64,000 nucleotides of DNA from Mycobacterium lepromatosis (GTDB taxonomy: Bacteria; Actinomycetota; Actinomycetes; Mycobacteriales; Mycobacteriaceae): assembly GCF_000975265.2 (NCBI RefSeq), contig NZ_CP083405.1, forward strand, positions 310,001 to 374,000. The letters are read 5' to 3'. Below the pieces are notes generated by a model that saw only the letters and a program-made list of their open reading frames with translations, was not told the DNA's origin and did no database searches. Below are positions 19,356 to 32,943 of this stretch, in pieces (within the stretch, counting starts at the first letter, position 1; each line of letters opens with the position of its first letter). The position numbers were made by a program, and so were the translations under genes.

Positions 19356-21902
19356 ATGTTCGAAAGATTTACCGATCGTGCCCGCAGGGTGGTCGTCCTG
19401 GCGCAAGAAGAGGCCCGGATGCTAAACCACAACTACATCGGTACCGAGCATATCCTGTTGGGTCTGATCCATGAAGGCGAAGGCGTCGCGGCGAAATCGT
19501 TGGATTCGCTGGGGATTTCACTTGAAGGCGTTCGCAGCCAGGTCGAGGATATTATCGGCCAGGGTCAGCAGGCGCCGTCGGGGCACATCCCGTTTACACC
19601 TCGTGCCAAGAAGGTTCTTGAGCTAAGCTTGCGTGAGGCGCTGCAGCTCGGCCATAATTACATCGGGACCGAGCATATTTTACTGGGCCTTATTCGGGAG
19701 GGGGAGGGCGTGGCTGCCCAGGTGCTGGTCAAGCTGGGCGCCGAGTTGACTCGAGTGCGCCAGCAGGTGATCCAGCTGTTGAGCGGCTACCAGGGCAAAG
19801 AAGCAGCCGAAGCGGGTACTGGAGGCCGGGGCGGAGAATCCGGTAGTCCATCTACTTCTTTGGTGCTCGACCAGTTCGGCCGAAACCTGACGTCTGCTGC
19901 TATGGAGAGCAAGCTGGATCCGGTCATTGGTCGCGAAAAGGAAATTGAGCGAGTGATGCAAGTGCTGAGCCGGCGCACCAAGAACAACCCGGTGCTGATC
20001 GGCGAGCCCGGTGTCGGCAAGACCGCTGTCGTCGAGGGTCTTGCTCAGGCCATCGTGCACGGTGAGGTTCCCGAGACACTGAAAGACAAGCAGCTTTACA
20101 CATTGGATCTGGGCTCGTTGGTAGCCGGCTCGCGCTACCGCGGTGACTTCGAGGAGCGCTTGAAGAAGGTACTTAAGGAGATCAACACTCGCGGTGACAT
20201 AATCTTGTTTATCGATGAGCTGCACACCCTGGTAGGTGCCGGTGCCGCCGAAGGGGCGATCGACGCCGCCTCGATCCTCAAGCCCAAACTGGCCCGCGGT
20301 GAGTTGCAAACCATTGGCGCCACGACCCTCGACGAATACCGCAAGTACATCGAGAAGGACGCCGCCTTGGAGCGCCGCTTCCAGCCGGTGCAGGTAGGTG
20401 AGCCAACGGTGGAGCACACTATCGAGATCCTCAAGGGCCTGCGGGACCGCTACGAGGCCCACCACCGGGTATCGATCACCGACTCGGCGATGGTGGCCGC
20501 CGCCACCCTGGCCGACCGCTATATCAACGACCGATTCTTGCCGGACAAGGCGATCGACCTGATCGACGAAGCAGGAGCCCGGATGCGAATTCGCCGGATG
20601 ACCGCGCCACCAGACCTGCGCGAGTTCGACGAGAAGATCGCCGAGGCCCGCCGGGAGAAAGAGTCGGCGATCGACGCCCAGGATTTCGAGAAGGCGGCTA
20701 GCCTACGCGATCAGGAGAAGCAATTGGTAGCTCAGCGTTCAGAACGCGAAAAGCAGTGGCGTTCAGGTGATCTCGATGTTATTGCTGAGGTTGACGACGA
20801 GCAGATTGCCGAGGTACTGGGCAACTGGACCGGTATCCCGGTATTCAAGCTCACCGAGGCTGAGACTACTCGGTTGCTCCGTATGGAGGAGGAGCTGCAC
20901 AAACGGATTATCGGCCAGGAGGATGCCGTCAAGGCCGTGTCCAAGGCGATCCGTCGTACCCGCGCCGGGCTAAAAGACCCCAAGCGCCCGTCGGGTTCGT
21001 TCATCTTCGCCGGACCATCCGGTGTCGGTAAGACCGAACTGTCTAAGGCGCTGGCCAACTTCTTATTTGGCGACGATGATGCGCTCATCCAGATCGACAT
21101 GGGCGAGTTTCACGACCGGTTCACCGCGTCGAGGCTGTTCGGCGCTCCGCCGGGATACGTCGGTTACGAGGAGGGCGGCCAGCTCACTGAGAAGGTGCGG
21201 CGCAAGCCGTTCTCGGTGGTGCTGTTCGACGAGATCGAAAAAGCGCATCAGGAGATCTACAACAGCCTATTGCAGGTGCTCGAAGACGGGCGGCTTACAG
21301 ATGGACAGGGTCGCACGGTAGACTTCAAAAACACCGTGCTTATCTTTACATCCAACCTTGGTACTTCCGACATCTCCAAGCCGGTCGGTCTGGGCTTCAC
21401 CCAAGGTAGTGGTGAGAACGACTACGAGCGGATGAAGCAGAAGGTCAACGATGAGCTGAAGAAGCACTTCCGCCCAGAGTTCCTCAACCGCATTGACGAC
21501 ATCATCGTCTTCCACCAGCTGAGCCGTGACGAGATCATCCGGATGGTCGATCTCATGATCAGCCGGGTCGCTAACCAGATCAAGGCCAAAGACATGACGC
21601 TGCAGTTGACCAACAAGGCCAAGGCCTTGTTGGCTAAGCGTGGCTTCGATCCGGTGCTCGGTGCTCGCCCGCTGCGGCGTACTATCCAGCGCGAGATCGA
21701 GGACCAGCTCTCGGAGAAGATCCTCTTCGAGGAAGTTGGGCCAGGGCAGGTTGTCACCGTCGACGTCGATAACTGGGATGGTGAAAGCCCCGGCGAGGAC
21801 GCGAAGTTCACTTTCACTGGGACCCGCAAGCCGGCGACAGAGCCGGATCTGGCTAAGGCCGGAGCACACAGCGCTGGCTGTCCTGGCCCGGTCGAGCAAT
21901 AG
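19356..21902 (+). CDS. clpC1: ClpC1, Hsp100 AAA+ unfoldase of the Clp protease
   Basis: It unfolds substrates and feeds them to ClpP1P2; it is essential in mycobacteria and the target of cyclomarin-type inhibitors. The 848-residue protein has two N-terminal Clp repeats ([17 protein letters not shown] and [16 protein letters not shown], repeated at about residue 80). AAA domain 1 has Walker A GEPGVGKT at 216-223 and [13 protein letters not shown]/middle segment (about 425-460, [19 protein letters not shown]) follows, then AAA domain 2 with Walker A GPSGVGKT at 553-560. The ClpP-contact loop lies beyond this. ATG has GGAAGAGCAGG upstream. A 286-base leader after the lsr2 terminator must hold its promoter; it includes the short palindrome ctgaggcctcag (19217-19228). 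Confidence 0.98.
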   Translation: MFERFTDRARRVVVLAQEEARMLNHNYIGTEHILLGLIHEGEGVAAKSLDSLGISLEGVRSQVEDIIGQGQQAPSGHIPFTPRAKKVLELSLREALQLGHNYIGTEHILLGLIREGEGVAAQVLVKLGAELTRVRQQVIQLLSGYQGKEAAEAGTGGRGGESGSPSTSLVLDQFGRNLTSAAMESKLDPVIGREKEIERVMQVLSRRTKNNPVLIGEPGVGKTAVVEGLAQAIVHGEVPETLKDKQLYTLDLGSLVAGSRYRGDFEERLKKVLKEINTRGDIILFIDELHTLVGAGAAEGAIDAASILKPKLARGELQTIGATTLDEYRKYIEKDAALERRFQPVQVGEPTVEHTIEILKGLRDRYEAHHRVSITDSAMVAAATLADRYINDRFLPDKAIDLIDEAGARMRIRRMTAPPDLREFDEKIAEARREKESAIDAQDFEKAASLRDQEKQLVAQRSEREKQWRSGDLDVIAEVDDEQIAEVLGNWTGIPVFKLTEAETTRLLRMEEELHKRIIGQEDAVKAVSKAIRRTRAGLKDPKRPSGSFIFAGPSGVGKTELSKALANFLFGDDDALIQIDMGEFHDRFTASRLFGAPPGYVGYEEGGQLTEKVRRKPFSVVLFDEIEKAHQEIYNSLLQVLEDGRLTDGQGRTVDFKNTVLIFTSNLGTSDISKPVGLGFTQGSGENDYERMKQKVNDELKKHFRPEFLNRIDDIIVFHQLSRDEIIRMVDLMISRVANQIKAKDMTLQLTNKAKALLAKRGFDPVLGARPLRRTIQREIEDQLSEKILFEEVGPGQVVTVDVDNWDGESPGEDAKFTFTGTRKPATEPDLAKAGAHSAGCPGPVEQ

Positions 21903-22830
21903 GCTACGCCATCCAGGTCGACTGGCGTTGTTAATTGCTTATCTCGCTGCGTATGCGGCGAAGTATAAGGTAGAGCATCGCGGGAGCCGCGGTGATTCTT
22001 GACTTGTTTGCGCACACCTGGAAATTAGCGCCGCTGCATAGTTGTCCCGCCGCTCAAATGGTAGGTAGCAGTGTTACGATTCGTAAGGAATTAACCAAGC
22101 GAGGTTTTTTCTGGCGCCTGCCAGTAAGATTACCGCCGAAGATCGATTTCGCTGACATATATTTCGGCTTGGTTCCTTACTCGCTTTTGGCAACTGCCAA
22201 TGAGTGGCGGAATGTAGCTAATGAGATGTTTGAAATAACTCGTTCGTTCGAAAAAGCGCAAATTGTGTTATAAGGTTAGTGGTTAGTTCTCTCGGCAAAA
22301 GATGGCCGCAGCGACTCCGCCATTTCAGAAGTGGCCATGAAAGGTTGCAGTTGGTACCCTGCGACGGTCAAACAGATCGGTAAGGTTGTTGCAGAGTATA
22401 ACGGAGCTGCGTGAATCGGCGATGCCCCGCACGACGTTGATGAGAATCTATTACGGTAATATACGCTAGCTGCATCCAACGCGTTCGGGAAACACGATGA
22501 GGAACTCGCCACAGCTCCAGAAGCAATATTTTCTTGTACTGGTGAAGTAAACAAGCAGGCGTCGTAGGCTTGTGCAATAGGCGTGGCTAAGGGGTTGGAG
22601 CAGTAGAAGTTGCCACTGAAAATTGTCAACGAGGCTGGCAACTGGAACGTCAAGGCAATAGCGGGTTAAAGCAGCGAGCTGTCTGGCTGCTTATGACGTC
22701 GTCGCTGTTCATGGTCTAGGCCGGCGTGGTATGCATTAGGCCAACAAAGTGATCAACAACGTGAGGCTGTGTGCAGGACAGGAGTTTGAGAGCATCACCT
22801 CGAAGTGGCGGAGTTCCCTCACGCCAGGTG
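21903..22830. other. Decayed region after clpC, no gene identified
   Basis: A minus-strand frame 22276-22653 and plus-strand frames 21992-22273 and 22749-22988 are open but resemble no known family and lack ribosome-binding sites. The region marks a synteny break: in M. tuberculosis a PE_PGRS gene lies next to clpC1, whereas here pabB follows. Confidence 0.35.
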
Positions 22831-22834
22831 TGGT

Positions 22835-23490
22835 TGTGCTGGTTGTTGGTGGTTATTTCTTGCTGGTTTGGTTTTGTGTGGTTGAGGGGTGTGGTGGGTT
22901 ATGTGGTGGGGATCGGTGGTGTGGGTTGTGTTGGTGGTTTAGGGTTGGTCGCGGCGTAGGTGGGCTGCTTGCAAGGGCCGCCGAGTAGTTGGTGTTGGTC
23001 ACCGGCCGCGACATCGAAGCTGGCGATGCTGGGGGTGCGTCTGGTGTGGCGGGTGGCCGGGGATCAGTTGCGCTTTTCTGGTGATGTGTTAGCCCGCCAC
23101 GCGCACAAGTCACCAGATCACGCCGTGGATGGCTTTTATCTTCCTTCCGCGGTCGATCCCCACAAAAAGTCAAGTACTGCCCTAGGCTAGAGCACCGCCG
23201 TACGCGTCATCACCGGCTGCGAGGTCATCGACGAACTGTGAAACCAACACGGCACCAACACAGCCGGGGGCACACCGGCTGGCCGAGGGCCGGTGAACAA
23301 ACAGACACCCCACAGCCATAGCATGCACCCGAAAGCGCCCCCAACACCCAGCGCCAACAAGATCTAGGCTAGCCCACCAAACTCCCGACCGTATCGGCCA
23401 GCGATGGCACACCAGAACACTACTTCACCTGCCACCTATGAAACCGACCAACAATTCCTGCCACAAACACCAACACCCCCGGCCACCACA
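22835..23490. other. GT-rich to AC-rich strand-skewed stretch
   Basis: On the plus strand, 22840-22960 is almost free of C and very rich in GGT/GTG/TTG. Beyond a mixed section at 22970-23190, the composition reverses to CA-rich (23215-23490). I found no long exact repeat between the halves and no convincing protein. It may be the remains of a PGRS-type or other low-complexity gene, or of an inverted element. Confidence 0.4.
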
Positions 23491-24411
23491 CAACAACGTG
23501 AGATCGCAGATCCCGGGAACCGCTGCAACTATGTGCAGGCCTTGAACAGACCAAGTTGGGGTCCGCATGTGTGTGGCAGGGTCGGCAGAGGAGACGGGAC
23601 CGGCAGTTTGAGGGTGTGGGCAGGCCTGCGAGAATTGCTGGCGGCTTCGGTAGCTCTGGGGACAGGGCCGGAAGACCCGCGACGGACGCGGGAACACCCA
23701 CCAACGCCGGAAGCCTTCGCTACCGGCCCCAAGCCCCGCCGCCAGTGCCGAGTTGACCGACGTCAATAGCGACGACTTGCCGAGCGCTAGTAGCAGAAAC
23801 ATCGGGGCCGTCGCCCAGTGCCTGTCGGATATCTAACGAAGGTATACCCGGGGTAGTTTAACCCCACTAGCAATGAGTGGAGATCTCCCGCTATCGATGA
23901 CGGGATGCCTTGTGCGGGATTCAGCAGCCCGGCTACACTGCCGGATTCAGAGTTAAGACCGAAAGCGATAACGAACGCTAAGCCGATTATATTTATATTC
24001 TAGTGCCAGGAGGGCATAGGCCAAATCCCCCCCAAGACCTGTACGGCAGTTGATGATCGACCCAGGCTGCGCTCTGTGTAATCTCGAGGTTAACCCAGAA
24101 GTCGGAGTAGGCCAATACCAAACCCGGGGGACGGCAAACCCAGGTAGGCTCAGCAGGGCGAGATCGGCCAATCCGGAAGATGATGGTTAGCCTGCCTCCC
24201 TTCAGGCAAACCTGCCGGCATGCTCAGGTCGAGCACGTCGGATAGGCCCGGGTCGGCGAGGATGGGCAGCGCGGTCGGCAGGGCCTTGGCCGCTTGTTGC
24301 TAATGCTTGGAAAGGGCATCCCCGACTCCCGATTCGCGATATAAGGGTTTATGCGCTAGAACATAGGTACGCGGGGCCTGTGTTGTGAGCGTTATCAGAA
24401 ATTTCGTCTGG
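23491..24411. other. Decayed region downstream of pabB
   Basis: The minus strand at 24050-24300 has phrases that look coding (ALPTALPILADPGLSDVLD, then ADLALLSLPGFAVPRVWYWP). A gene, perhaps the one that follows pabB in M. tuberculosis, probably once stood here. I cannot name it, and stops occur in every frame. Confidence 0.35.
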
Positions 24412-25668
24412 CTAACCGACCGACGCTGCGGTTGCGATGGAATCTAGCCCGAGTATAGGTGCCGCCTTATGCAGGCACTCCTGCAGTTCGGCGTCGGGAT
24501 CGGAGTCGGCGGTGATCCCGCCGCCTACTCCCAGCACAGCGTTACCGATGGTGTCGAATTCGACAGTTCGGATCGCGACATTCAGCTCACATCCGGCGAT
24601 TGGCGACGCTAAACCAACTGTGCCGCAATATATTCCGCGACGGCTACGCTCCCATTCCGAAATCAATTGGCGGGCCCTTAGCTTGGGGGTCCCAGTGATC
24701 GAGGCCGGGGGGAAGGTGGCGTCTAACAGCGCCGCCATTGGCAGCTCGACGGGAACCTGGGCCGTCACCGTGGACACCAGGTGCCACACGCCCGGAGCGT
24801 GCCGTACAACCAACAGCTCAGGCACGGTTACTGTGCCGGTAATGGCTACCCGGCCGAGGTCATTACGCACCAGATCCACGATCATGATGTTTTCAGCCAC
24901 CTCTTTGGCCGAAGCCTGTAATGCCGACGGCCAGGCCGCCAACGGCAGGGTGCCTTTGATCGGGCTAGACGTCACGCCGGCACCACGGCGTCGAAGGAAT
25001 AGCTCCGGGGATAGCGATGCCACCGCACCCCACGGTCCAGCGACATAAGCGGCACGCGCCGGCGCGGTACGTGCCACCACAGCGATGAAGAAGTCCAGCG
25101 GGGCCCCGGTGACTGTTCCGGTGAACTGTGTGCACACACACGCTTGGTAGATCTCGCCGGCATGGATCGCTTCTAGGCAGGCAAGTACCCCGTCGCGATG
25201 GCCCCCCCAGTCGGTCCTATCCCAGTCTACCTGGCAATTTCGCACAGGTCCCGGCGTTGTTGCTAATGCGGCAGCCAGCCAACCGGGCATCGGTGCACCG
25301 GAGAGGCTCTCGTACCACCATTGCGCGCCACGGTCGCGACGCAGCACACAGTCGGTCCAACCTCCAGCGGCTTCGGGTATCCGGTTCGGCTGCTTGTCGG
25401 CTGCAGGGTCTGGGTAGGACAGGTAGCCGACCCAGCCTCCGCCTACTGCTGCTGCCGAATCGGGTGTTCGTGCGCCTAACTGGACTGCAAAAGCGTCGTT
25501 GACATTCACCGGTTGTACCGACAGACTCGGCGCGATTACGGCCATCGCGTCGAACCACTCGCCGGTCAGCGCGGCAGGCGGCGGCAAATCGAGTCCGGTT
25601 GTGGCGTCGCCGAGAGAGCGCAACACCTGGGGTGCGTCGCCAAGATTGCCGAGCCGCTCGATTCGCAC
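24412..25668 (-). CDS. pabB: Aminodeoxychorismate synthase component I (PabB)
   Basis: Chorismate-binding enzyme that, with a glutaminase partner, makes 4-amino-4-deoxychorismate, the precursor of p-aminobenzoate used by FolP. The 418-residue protein keeps the family C-terminal core: GEIYQACVCTQFTGTV, SLSPELFLRRRG, TSSPIKGTLPL with the catalytic Lys region, KEVAENIMIVDLVRNDLGR, FPPASITGTPKLRARQLI, RRGIYCGTVGLASP, VGGGITADSDPDAE. GTG at 25668 is chosen because the N-terminus (MRIERLGNLGDAPQVL) agrees with the family. It stands alone among decayed DNA, so its survival, together with the fol cluster, shows that folate synthesis is retained. It is slightly shorter at the C-terminus than I recall for M. 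tuberculosis. Confidence 0.95.
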   Translation of the reverse strand: MRIERLGNLGDAPQVLRSLGDATTGLDLPPPAALTGEWFDAMAVIAPSLSVQPVNVNDAFAVQLGARTPDSAAAVGGGWVGYLSYPDPAADKQPNRIPEAAGGWTDCVLRRDRGAQWWYESLSGAPMPGWLAAALATTPGPVRNCQVDWDRTDWGGHRDGVLACLEAIHAGEIYQACVCTQFTGTVTGAPLDFFIAVVARTAPARAAYVAGPWGAVASLSPELFLRRRGAGVTSSPIKGTLPLAAWPSALQASAKEVAENIMIVDLVRNDLGRVAITGTVTVPELLVVRHAPGVWHLVSTVTAQVPVELPMAALLDATFPPASITGTPKLRARQLISEWERSRRGIYCGTVGLASPIAGCELNVAIRTVEFDTIGNAVLGVGGGITADSDPDAELQECLHKAAPILGLDSIATAASVG

Positions 25669-27007
25669 CGCACTAGCTTGACAGAACAGCGCATTTTCTC
25701 ACTCCAGGTGTCATCTAAGTTGGATTAGCCTGCCTCTAGCTCTGCCACCGACCCGCGGTGTTACTAACTACGAAAAGGGCTTGCGCTACATCATCAAATA
25801 TCACGTGTCGATGACGTCGAGTGCCAACTTCCCGGGTCGGGATTTGAAATCGGCGATAGACCCGAGGTTGTATCAACTTTGGGCGCAAGCAAATGCCGTC
25901 GCTGGTTACCGGTACTCGGTCGAGGCGTGATCGGGATCGCAATCGATACAAGGTAAAATGGCGAAGATAGCCGTCGTTTGGACCAACTACGGCTCCGCGG
26001 CTGCCAGCGAAAATTGGCAACTCAGCTATAAAGTTTGGTGGATTCCTCGAGCGCAGTGGTTCGCACGTTACCGGCAACGGTCAAACTCAAGACGTTGGTC
26101 CGTGATGACTTCAGCCAATCGCGCGAAGAGCCTGGCCAGCATCGACCAGTGAAGCTACACCCGCCGACCTGGTCGGCTTGGCACCGGGGTATTATACGCT
26201 GCGGGCGTGGGTGGAATGGCAACAGCCCAAGCCAGATGGTCCACAGGTGGTGAAATTGTCCGCCGATAGCATTGTCTCGCAACGGCCGAGATCTCTCCAG
26301 GTCGTATCCAGCTGCTACGCTCGATATTCCTCGCGGAAATCTGACATCCGCCAACGGCCAATGACATTGTGCGTCTTCTAGACCGAGTCTGCCGAATGGA
26401 AAAGTCGTTGACTTTCCAGGATAATTAACCAATGACGTGAGTGGGTGTATCGCGAATTCTCAACAGATTCTTTGGCACCGGCTAGCTGGCACGCGTGAAA
26501 TTTCGAGTCGATCCGAAATTATTGTATTTAGGGCAATTATATATTATACTACGATTGTCGGTGCTGATTTGTCCAGACTCGCACAAGCTGGACATCACTA
26601 AAAACTACTGCCTAGGTGGTCAATGGGGTTTGGCGATTTGGGGTTGTGAGACGTCGAAAGGTACCCCGACCAGTCCTACTGGCACTAGTGGATGCAACCA
26701 ACAGTGCATCTAACTAGGGTGATTATAGTAATAGTGACTGCGTCAGCAACCGCGGCAACAATGTTTTCTCAGCCTCGCCACCGTCTGGTGGCTGCTATGC
26801 GGCAATTTCGCCTCCGAAGCTTGCTTTGACCGTAACGGGTGGTGGCCGCGACCTGACCACAAAGCCCAGTGACCGGGGTCACCGGAGTCCCCTGATTACT
26901 CCGTTCCACTCACTCGATTGCGGATGTTTGTCTCGTTCGGCCCCACTACGCCCGATTATTTGTCTCACTCTCGTCGCTTAAGTGTAGTTCTCTCCGCCTG
27001 CTCGACT
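25669..27007. other. Decayed 1.3 kb between pabB and metS
   Basis: M. tuberculosis has one large plus-strand gene of unknown function (Rv1006) here. Plus-strand frames at 25958-26253 and 26495-26713 may be its remains, but I cannot recognise it from sequence. An AT-rich patch lies at 26500-26560. No repeat or RNA gene seen. Confidence 0.4.
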
Positions 27008-28579
27008 TCACGGGTTCCGCGCACTCGGCGCTTCTGAAGGCTGGTAGCGGGGGAACACACCGGTGGGTGGCGGCAGCGCCGTACCGGGGGCCAGCCGCAC
27101 ACTGACGGCCGTAAACGCCCTTTGGTCTTCGTCCTGGCCAAGCAAGTCCAACATCTTGCCGGCCGATTCCGGCATAACGGGCTGGACGAGCAACGCCGCA
27201 ATCCGCACTACCTCGCAAGTCGTATAGAGGACGGTACGGAACCTGGCCTGATCCGCTTCGGACTCGCTCTTGCGTAAGACCCAGGGCTGTTGCGACGAAA
27301 AGTACTTGTTCGCCTCGCCGAGCATCAGCCAGATAGCTTCCAAGGCCAGGTGCATCGCTTGTCCGTCAAAGTTGCTGCGCACCCGCTCCAACAAGCTGTC
27401 AGCCGTCGCGAAGAGCGCAGTGTCGGCGGAGGTGAACTCACCGGGTTCAGGCACCAAACCGCTCAGATTCTTGGCAACCATCGACAACGACCGCTGCGCT
27501 AGATTGCCGAGCTCGTTGGCCAGGTCGGTGTTTATCCGGGTGATGATCGCCTCTTCGCTGTAGTTGCCGTCCTGGCCGAACGGGATCTCGCGCAACAGAA
27601 AATATCGGACCTGGTCCACGCCGAACGTTTGCAACAGCATCATCGGGTCGACGATGTTGCCCACAGACTTGCTCATCTTCTCGCCGCGGTTGTGCAAGAA
27701 CCCGTGTGCGAAAATCCTTCGCGGCAACTCGATGCCCGCCGACATCAAAAACGCTGGCCAGTATACGGCATGAAATCTGATGATGTCTTTGCCGATCATG
27801 TGTAAATTAGCGGGCCAGTAACGACTGAACAACTCCGAGTCGGTTTCCGGGAACCCGGCCCCGGTGAGGTAGTTAGTCAGCGCGTCGATCCAGACGTACA
27901 TGACATGGTCAGGATGTTCTGGGACCTGTACACCCCAGTCGAATGAAGTGCGCGAGATCGAGAAATCTTCCAGCCCACCAGAGACAAAGCTAATCACTTC
28001 GTTGCGACGCACTTCGGGTCCGATGAAGTCGGGGTTGGCGTCGTAGTGGTCCAACAATTTGTCGACATATGCCGACAGTCGGAAAAAATAGGTCTGCTCT
28101 TTCTCGGTCCAGGTGACTGGCGTGCCGGTTTCTGCTGCTACTCGGGTGCCGTCCTCGAGAAGTCTGGTTTCCGAATCGACGAAAAACCGCTCGTCTCGCA
28201 CCGAGTACCACCCGGAATAGGCGCCTAGGTAGATGTCGCCAGTCGCATCCATCCGCCGCCAGATTTCTTTAGCTGCCTCGTGGTGGTCGACATCGGTGGT
28301 GCGGATGAACCTATCGAAGGAAATGTGGAGTTCCTCTTGCATGCGCTGAAATACATCCGAATTGCGCCTGGCAAGTTGCGTGGTCGGCACGCCGGCGGCT
28401 TCGGCGGCCTGTGCGACCTTCAGACCGTGCTCGTCGGTGCCGGTCAGGAAGCGCACGTCGAAGCCGTCGAGCCGCTTGAAGCGGGCAATTGTGTCGGCGG
28501 CGATATATTCGTACGCGTGACCAATGTGCGGCGCAGCGTTGGGATACGCGATGGCAGTGGTGACGTAGTAAGGTTTCAT
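27008..28579 (-). CDS. metG: Methionyl-tRNA synthetase (MetS/MetG)
   Basis: It charges initiator and elongator tRNA-Met. The 523-residue class I enzyme begins MKPYYVTTAIAYPNAAPHIGHAYEY, with the HIGH motif, and has GTDEHGLK, RRNEVISFVSGGLEDFSISR, YVWIDALTNYL, and the KMSKS loop in RGEKMSKSVGNIVDP. The C-terminal alpha-helical anticodon-binding domain ends without an added dimerisation domain. No zinc-knuckle cysteines are seen after the HIGH domain, as expected for this subtype. ATG 28579 is chosen; a TTG two codons upstream is an alternative. It is divergent from tatD, with only 19 bases between the starts. Confidence 0.96.
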   Translation of the reverse strand: MKPYYVTTAIAYPNAAPHIGHAYEYIAADTIARFKRLDGFDVRFLTGTDEHGLKVAQAAEAAGVPTTQLARRNSDVFQRMQEELHISFDRFIRTTDVDHHEAAKEIWRRMDATGDIYLGAYSGWYSVRDERFFVDSETRLLEDGTRVAAETGTPVTWTEKEQTYFFRLSAYVDKLLDHYDANPDFIGPEVRRNEVISFVSGGLEDFSISRTSFDWGVQVPEHPDHVMYVWIDALTNYLTGAGFPETDSELFSRYWPANLHMIGKDIIRFHAVYWPAFLMSAGIELPRRIFAHGFLHNRGEKMSKSVGNIVDPMMLLQTFGVDQVRYFLLREIPFGQDGNYSEEAIITRINTDLANELGNLAQRSLSMVAKNLSGLVPEPGEFTSADTALFATADSLLERVRSNFDGQAMHLALEAIWLMLGEANKYFSSQQPWVLRKSESEADQARFRTVLYTTCEVVRIAALLVQPVMPESAGKMLDLLGQDEDQRAFTAVSVRLAPGTALPPPTGVFPRYQPSEAPSARNP

Positions 28580-28598
28580 CGACAATCCACCTTATTGT

Positions 28599-29453
28599 GT
28601 GCGCGTGAGTTTTAATCGCATAGTTAAACAAGACGCGCCTCCTGCGCCGGAACCCTTGTCGCCGTTGGTAGACGCCCATACCCACCTCGACGCGTGCGGC
28701 GCTCGCAACGCCGATGACGTGAATGCCATTGTTGAGCGAGCCGCGGCTGTCGGCGTGGTTGCGGTCGTTACCGTCGCAGACGACTTGGAATCTGCGCGTT
28801 GGGTCACCGCGGCCGCCGGGTGGGACCGGCGAGTGTACGCGGCGGTGGCGTTGCACCCGACGCGCGCAAACGCGCTCACCAGTGCCGCTCGGGCCAAGAT
28901 TGAACGACTGGCGTCCCATCCTCGGATGGTGGCTGTCGGCGAGACCGGTATGGATCTGTATTGGACCGGTCGCCTCGACAGTTGTGCCCCACCTGACATG
29001 CAGCGCGAGGCGTTCGCATGGCATATCGATCTTGCTAAGCGATGTGGCAAACCGCTGATGATCCACAACCGGCAAGCCGATGCGGAGGTGCTTGACGTCT
29101 TGCGTGCTGAGGGCGCCCCCGAACAGGTAATCTTTCATTGTTTTTCGTCTAATGCTGTGATGGTCCGCCGCTGCGTAGACGCCGGGTGGATGTTCAGTCT
29201 GTCCGGGACAGTGAGTTTCCGGAATGCTCATACCCTGCGGGAAGCCGTTCCGTTAATCCCAGTGCAACAGCTTCTGGTGGAAACCGACGCGCCATTTTTG
29301 ACCCCGCATCCCCACCGCGGTCTAGCGAATGAGCCCTACTGCCTTCCTTACACCGTTCGGGCCATTGCTGAACTGGTCGAAAGCTCCCCAGAAGAGCTGG
29401 CGCAAATCACCACTAGCAATGCTCTACGCGTGTATAAACTAGGATCTGGATAG
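28599..29453 (+). CDS. tatD: TatD-family metal-dependent deoxyribonuclease
   Basis: TIM-barrel metal-dependent hydrolase; family members act as 3'-5' DNases. Metal ligands are visible in LVDAHTHLDACG (HxH), VAVGETGMDLYW (Glu), FAWHIDLAKRCGKPLMIHNR, EQVIFHCFSSNA, and LLVETDAPFLTPHPHRG. From GTG 28599 the protein has 284 residues. Other starts are GTG 28605 and TTG 28665; the last would reproduce the shorter N-terminus I recall for M. tuberculosis. The very short gap to metS suggests a leaderless message or a start further in. It is the gene before rpfB in mycobacteria. Confidence 0.93.
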   Translation: MRVSFNRIVKQDAPPAPEPLSPLVDAHTHLDACGARNADDVNAIVERAAAVGVVAVVTVADDLESARWVTAAAGWDRRVYAAVALHPTRANALTSAARAKIERLASHPRMVAVGETGMDLYWTGRLDSCAPPDMQREAFAWHIDLAKRCGKPLMIHNRQADAEVLDVLRAEGAPEQVIFHCFSSNAVMVRRCVDAGWMFSLSGTVSFRNAHTLREAVPLIPVQQLLVETDAPFLTPHPHRGLANEPYCLPYTVRAIAELVESSPEELAQITTSNALRVYKLGSG

Positions 29454-31705
<2,252 letters not shown>

Positions 31706-31742
31706 CGGGCGGGTTGGTTGCCCGCAGCGATAGTCTGCTGCG

Positions 31743-32714
31743 GTGTTCGCGTCTGATGGCAACACCACTACCCAGTGGATGCCCACCGGGTCGGTTACCG
31801 TTCAGGTGCCCGGGAAGGTTAATCTCTACCTCGCTGTTGGTGATTGCTGCGACGATGGCTACCACGAGGTGACGACGGTTTTCCATGCCGTATCGCTGTT
31901 CGACCAGGTTACGGTGCGCAACGCCGATGTGCTATCGCTCGAGCTCATCGGCGAGGGCGCCAACCACGTGCCTACTGACGAACACAACATCGCCTGGCGG
32001 GCGGCCGAGCTAATGGCCAAGCACGTTGGCCGAGCGCCGAATGTTTCGATCATTATCGGCAAGTCCATTCCGGTGGCCGGGGGGATGGCGGGTGGGAGCG
32101 CCGATGCGGCCGCGGTGTTGGTTGCGATGAACTCGTTGTGGGAGCTTGGTGTGCCCCGCCGAGATCTGTGCATGCTCGCGGCGAAGCTAGGCAGCGACGT
32201 GCCGTTCGCCCTACAAGGTGGTACCGCGCTGGGGACCAGGCGCGGTGAGGAGCTAGCTACCGTGTTGTCCCGCGCCACTTTCCACTGGGTGCTGGCGTTC
32301 GCCGACAGCGGTTTGCTCACTCCGGCGGTGTACACCGAGCTTGACCGGCTCAGGGATGTCGGAAATCCACCACGGCTTGCCGGACCCGGGCCGGTGTTGG
32401 CCGCCCTGGCCGCCGCCGATCCCGAGCAGTTGGCGCCGCTGCTAGGCAATGAATTGCAAGCAGCCGCGGTCAGCTTAGACCCGGCGCTACGGTGTGCGCT
32501 CCGCGCCGGTATGGAGGCAGGTGCGCTCGCGGGCATTGTGTCTGGCACGGGCCCGACCTGTGCATTCCTGTGTACCTCGGCGACCTCGGCGATCGATGTC
32601 GGTGCGCAGTTGGCAGGGGCGGGTGTCTGCCGCACTGTTAGGGTCGCCACCGGGCCGGTACCCGGTGCTCGGGTGGTACCTGTGCCCACGAACCGAAGTC
32701 TGAATGACATGTGA
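31743..32714 (+). CDS. ispE: 4-diphosphocytidyl-2-C-methyl-D-erythritol kinase (IspE)
   Basis: GHMP-family kinase that phosphorylates CDP-methylerythritol in the MEP pathway to isoprenoids, needed for menaquinone, decaprenyl phosphate and carotenoids. The 323-residue protein has [20 protein letters not shown] with the conserved Lys and His, the ATP-binding loop [38 protein letters not shown] with the catalytic Asp, and [14 protein letters not shown]. It begins with GTG 31743 and ends the rpfB operon. About 230 bases of AT-rich sequence (including taagaaaattttaag) separate it from pks16. Confidence 0.96.
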   Translation: MFASDGNTTTQWMPTGSVTVQVPGKVNLYLAVGDCCDDGYHEVTTVFHAVSLFDQVTVRNADVLSLELIGEGANHVPTDEHNIAWRAAELMAKHVGRAPNVSIIIGKSIPVAGGMAGGSADAAAVLVAMNSLWELGVPRRDLCMLAAKLGSDVPFALQGGTALGTRRGEELATVLSRATFHWVLAFADSGLLTPAVYTELDRLRDVGNPPRLAGPGPVLAALAAADPEQLAPLLGNELQAAAVSLDPALRCALRAGMEAGALAGIVSGTGPTCAFLCTSATSAIDVGAQLAGAGVCRTVRVATGPVPGARVVPVPTNRSLNDM

Positions 32715-32943
32715 AATCCAACTCAAATTAAGTCATCGTTTGGCATTTACTTAAGAAAATTTTAAGATACCTCCCGGTGATGTCGACGCTGTGTCGGTGG
32801 GCGATTAACGAATCGTCGGGTCACCGCTGATGCGAGATCTAACCGCTCCCCAGCTGTGCACGTGTACCTGCTACACAGCGACGTCCAGCAGGCGGAACAT
32901 GATATCCAGGTTCTTGGCAAAACACCTGAACCGAGGAGGGTTT

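Noticed and set aside
19680..20465. Minus-strand 261-codon frame opposite clpC
   Set aside because: Antisense shadow of ClpC; Leu/Asp/Gln-rich composition reflects the complementary codons.
22835..22965. GT-rich tract considered as a CRISPR or tandem repeat array
   Set aside because: No regular repeat unit or spacer structure; only compositional bias.
23404..23769. Open frame of 121 codons
   Set aside because: Low-complexity, no recognisable motif; sits inside composition-skewed DNA that leaves several frames open by chance.
31859..32710. Minus-strand 283-codon frame opposite ispE
   Set aside because: Ser/Ala/Pro-rich antisense shadow of the GHMP kinase gene.
32830..32943. N-terminal extension of Pks16
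   Set aside because: The AGGAGGG site directly before GTG 32944 and agreement with the 544-residue family length favour the shorter protein.
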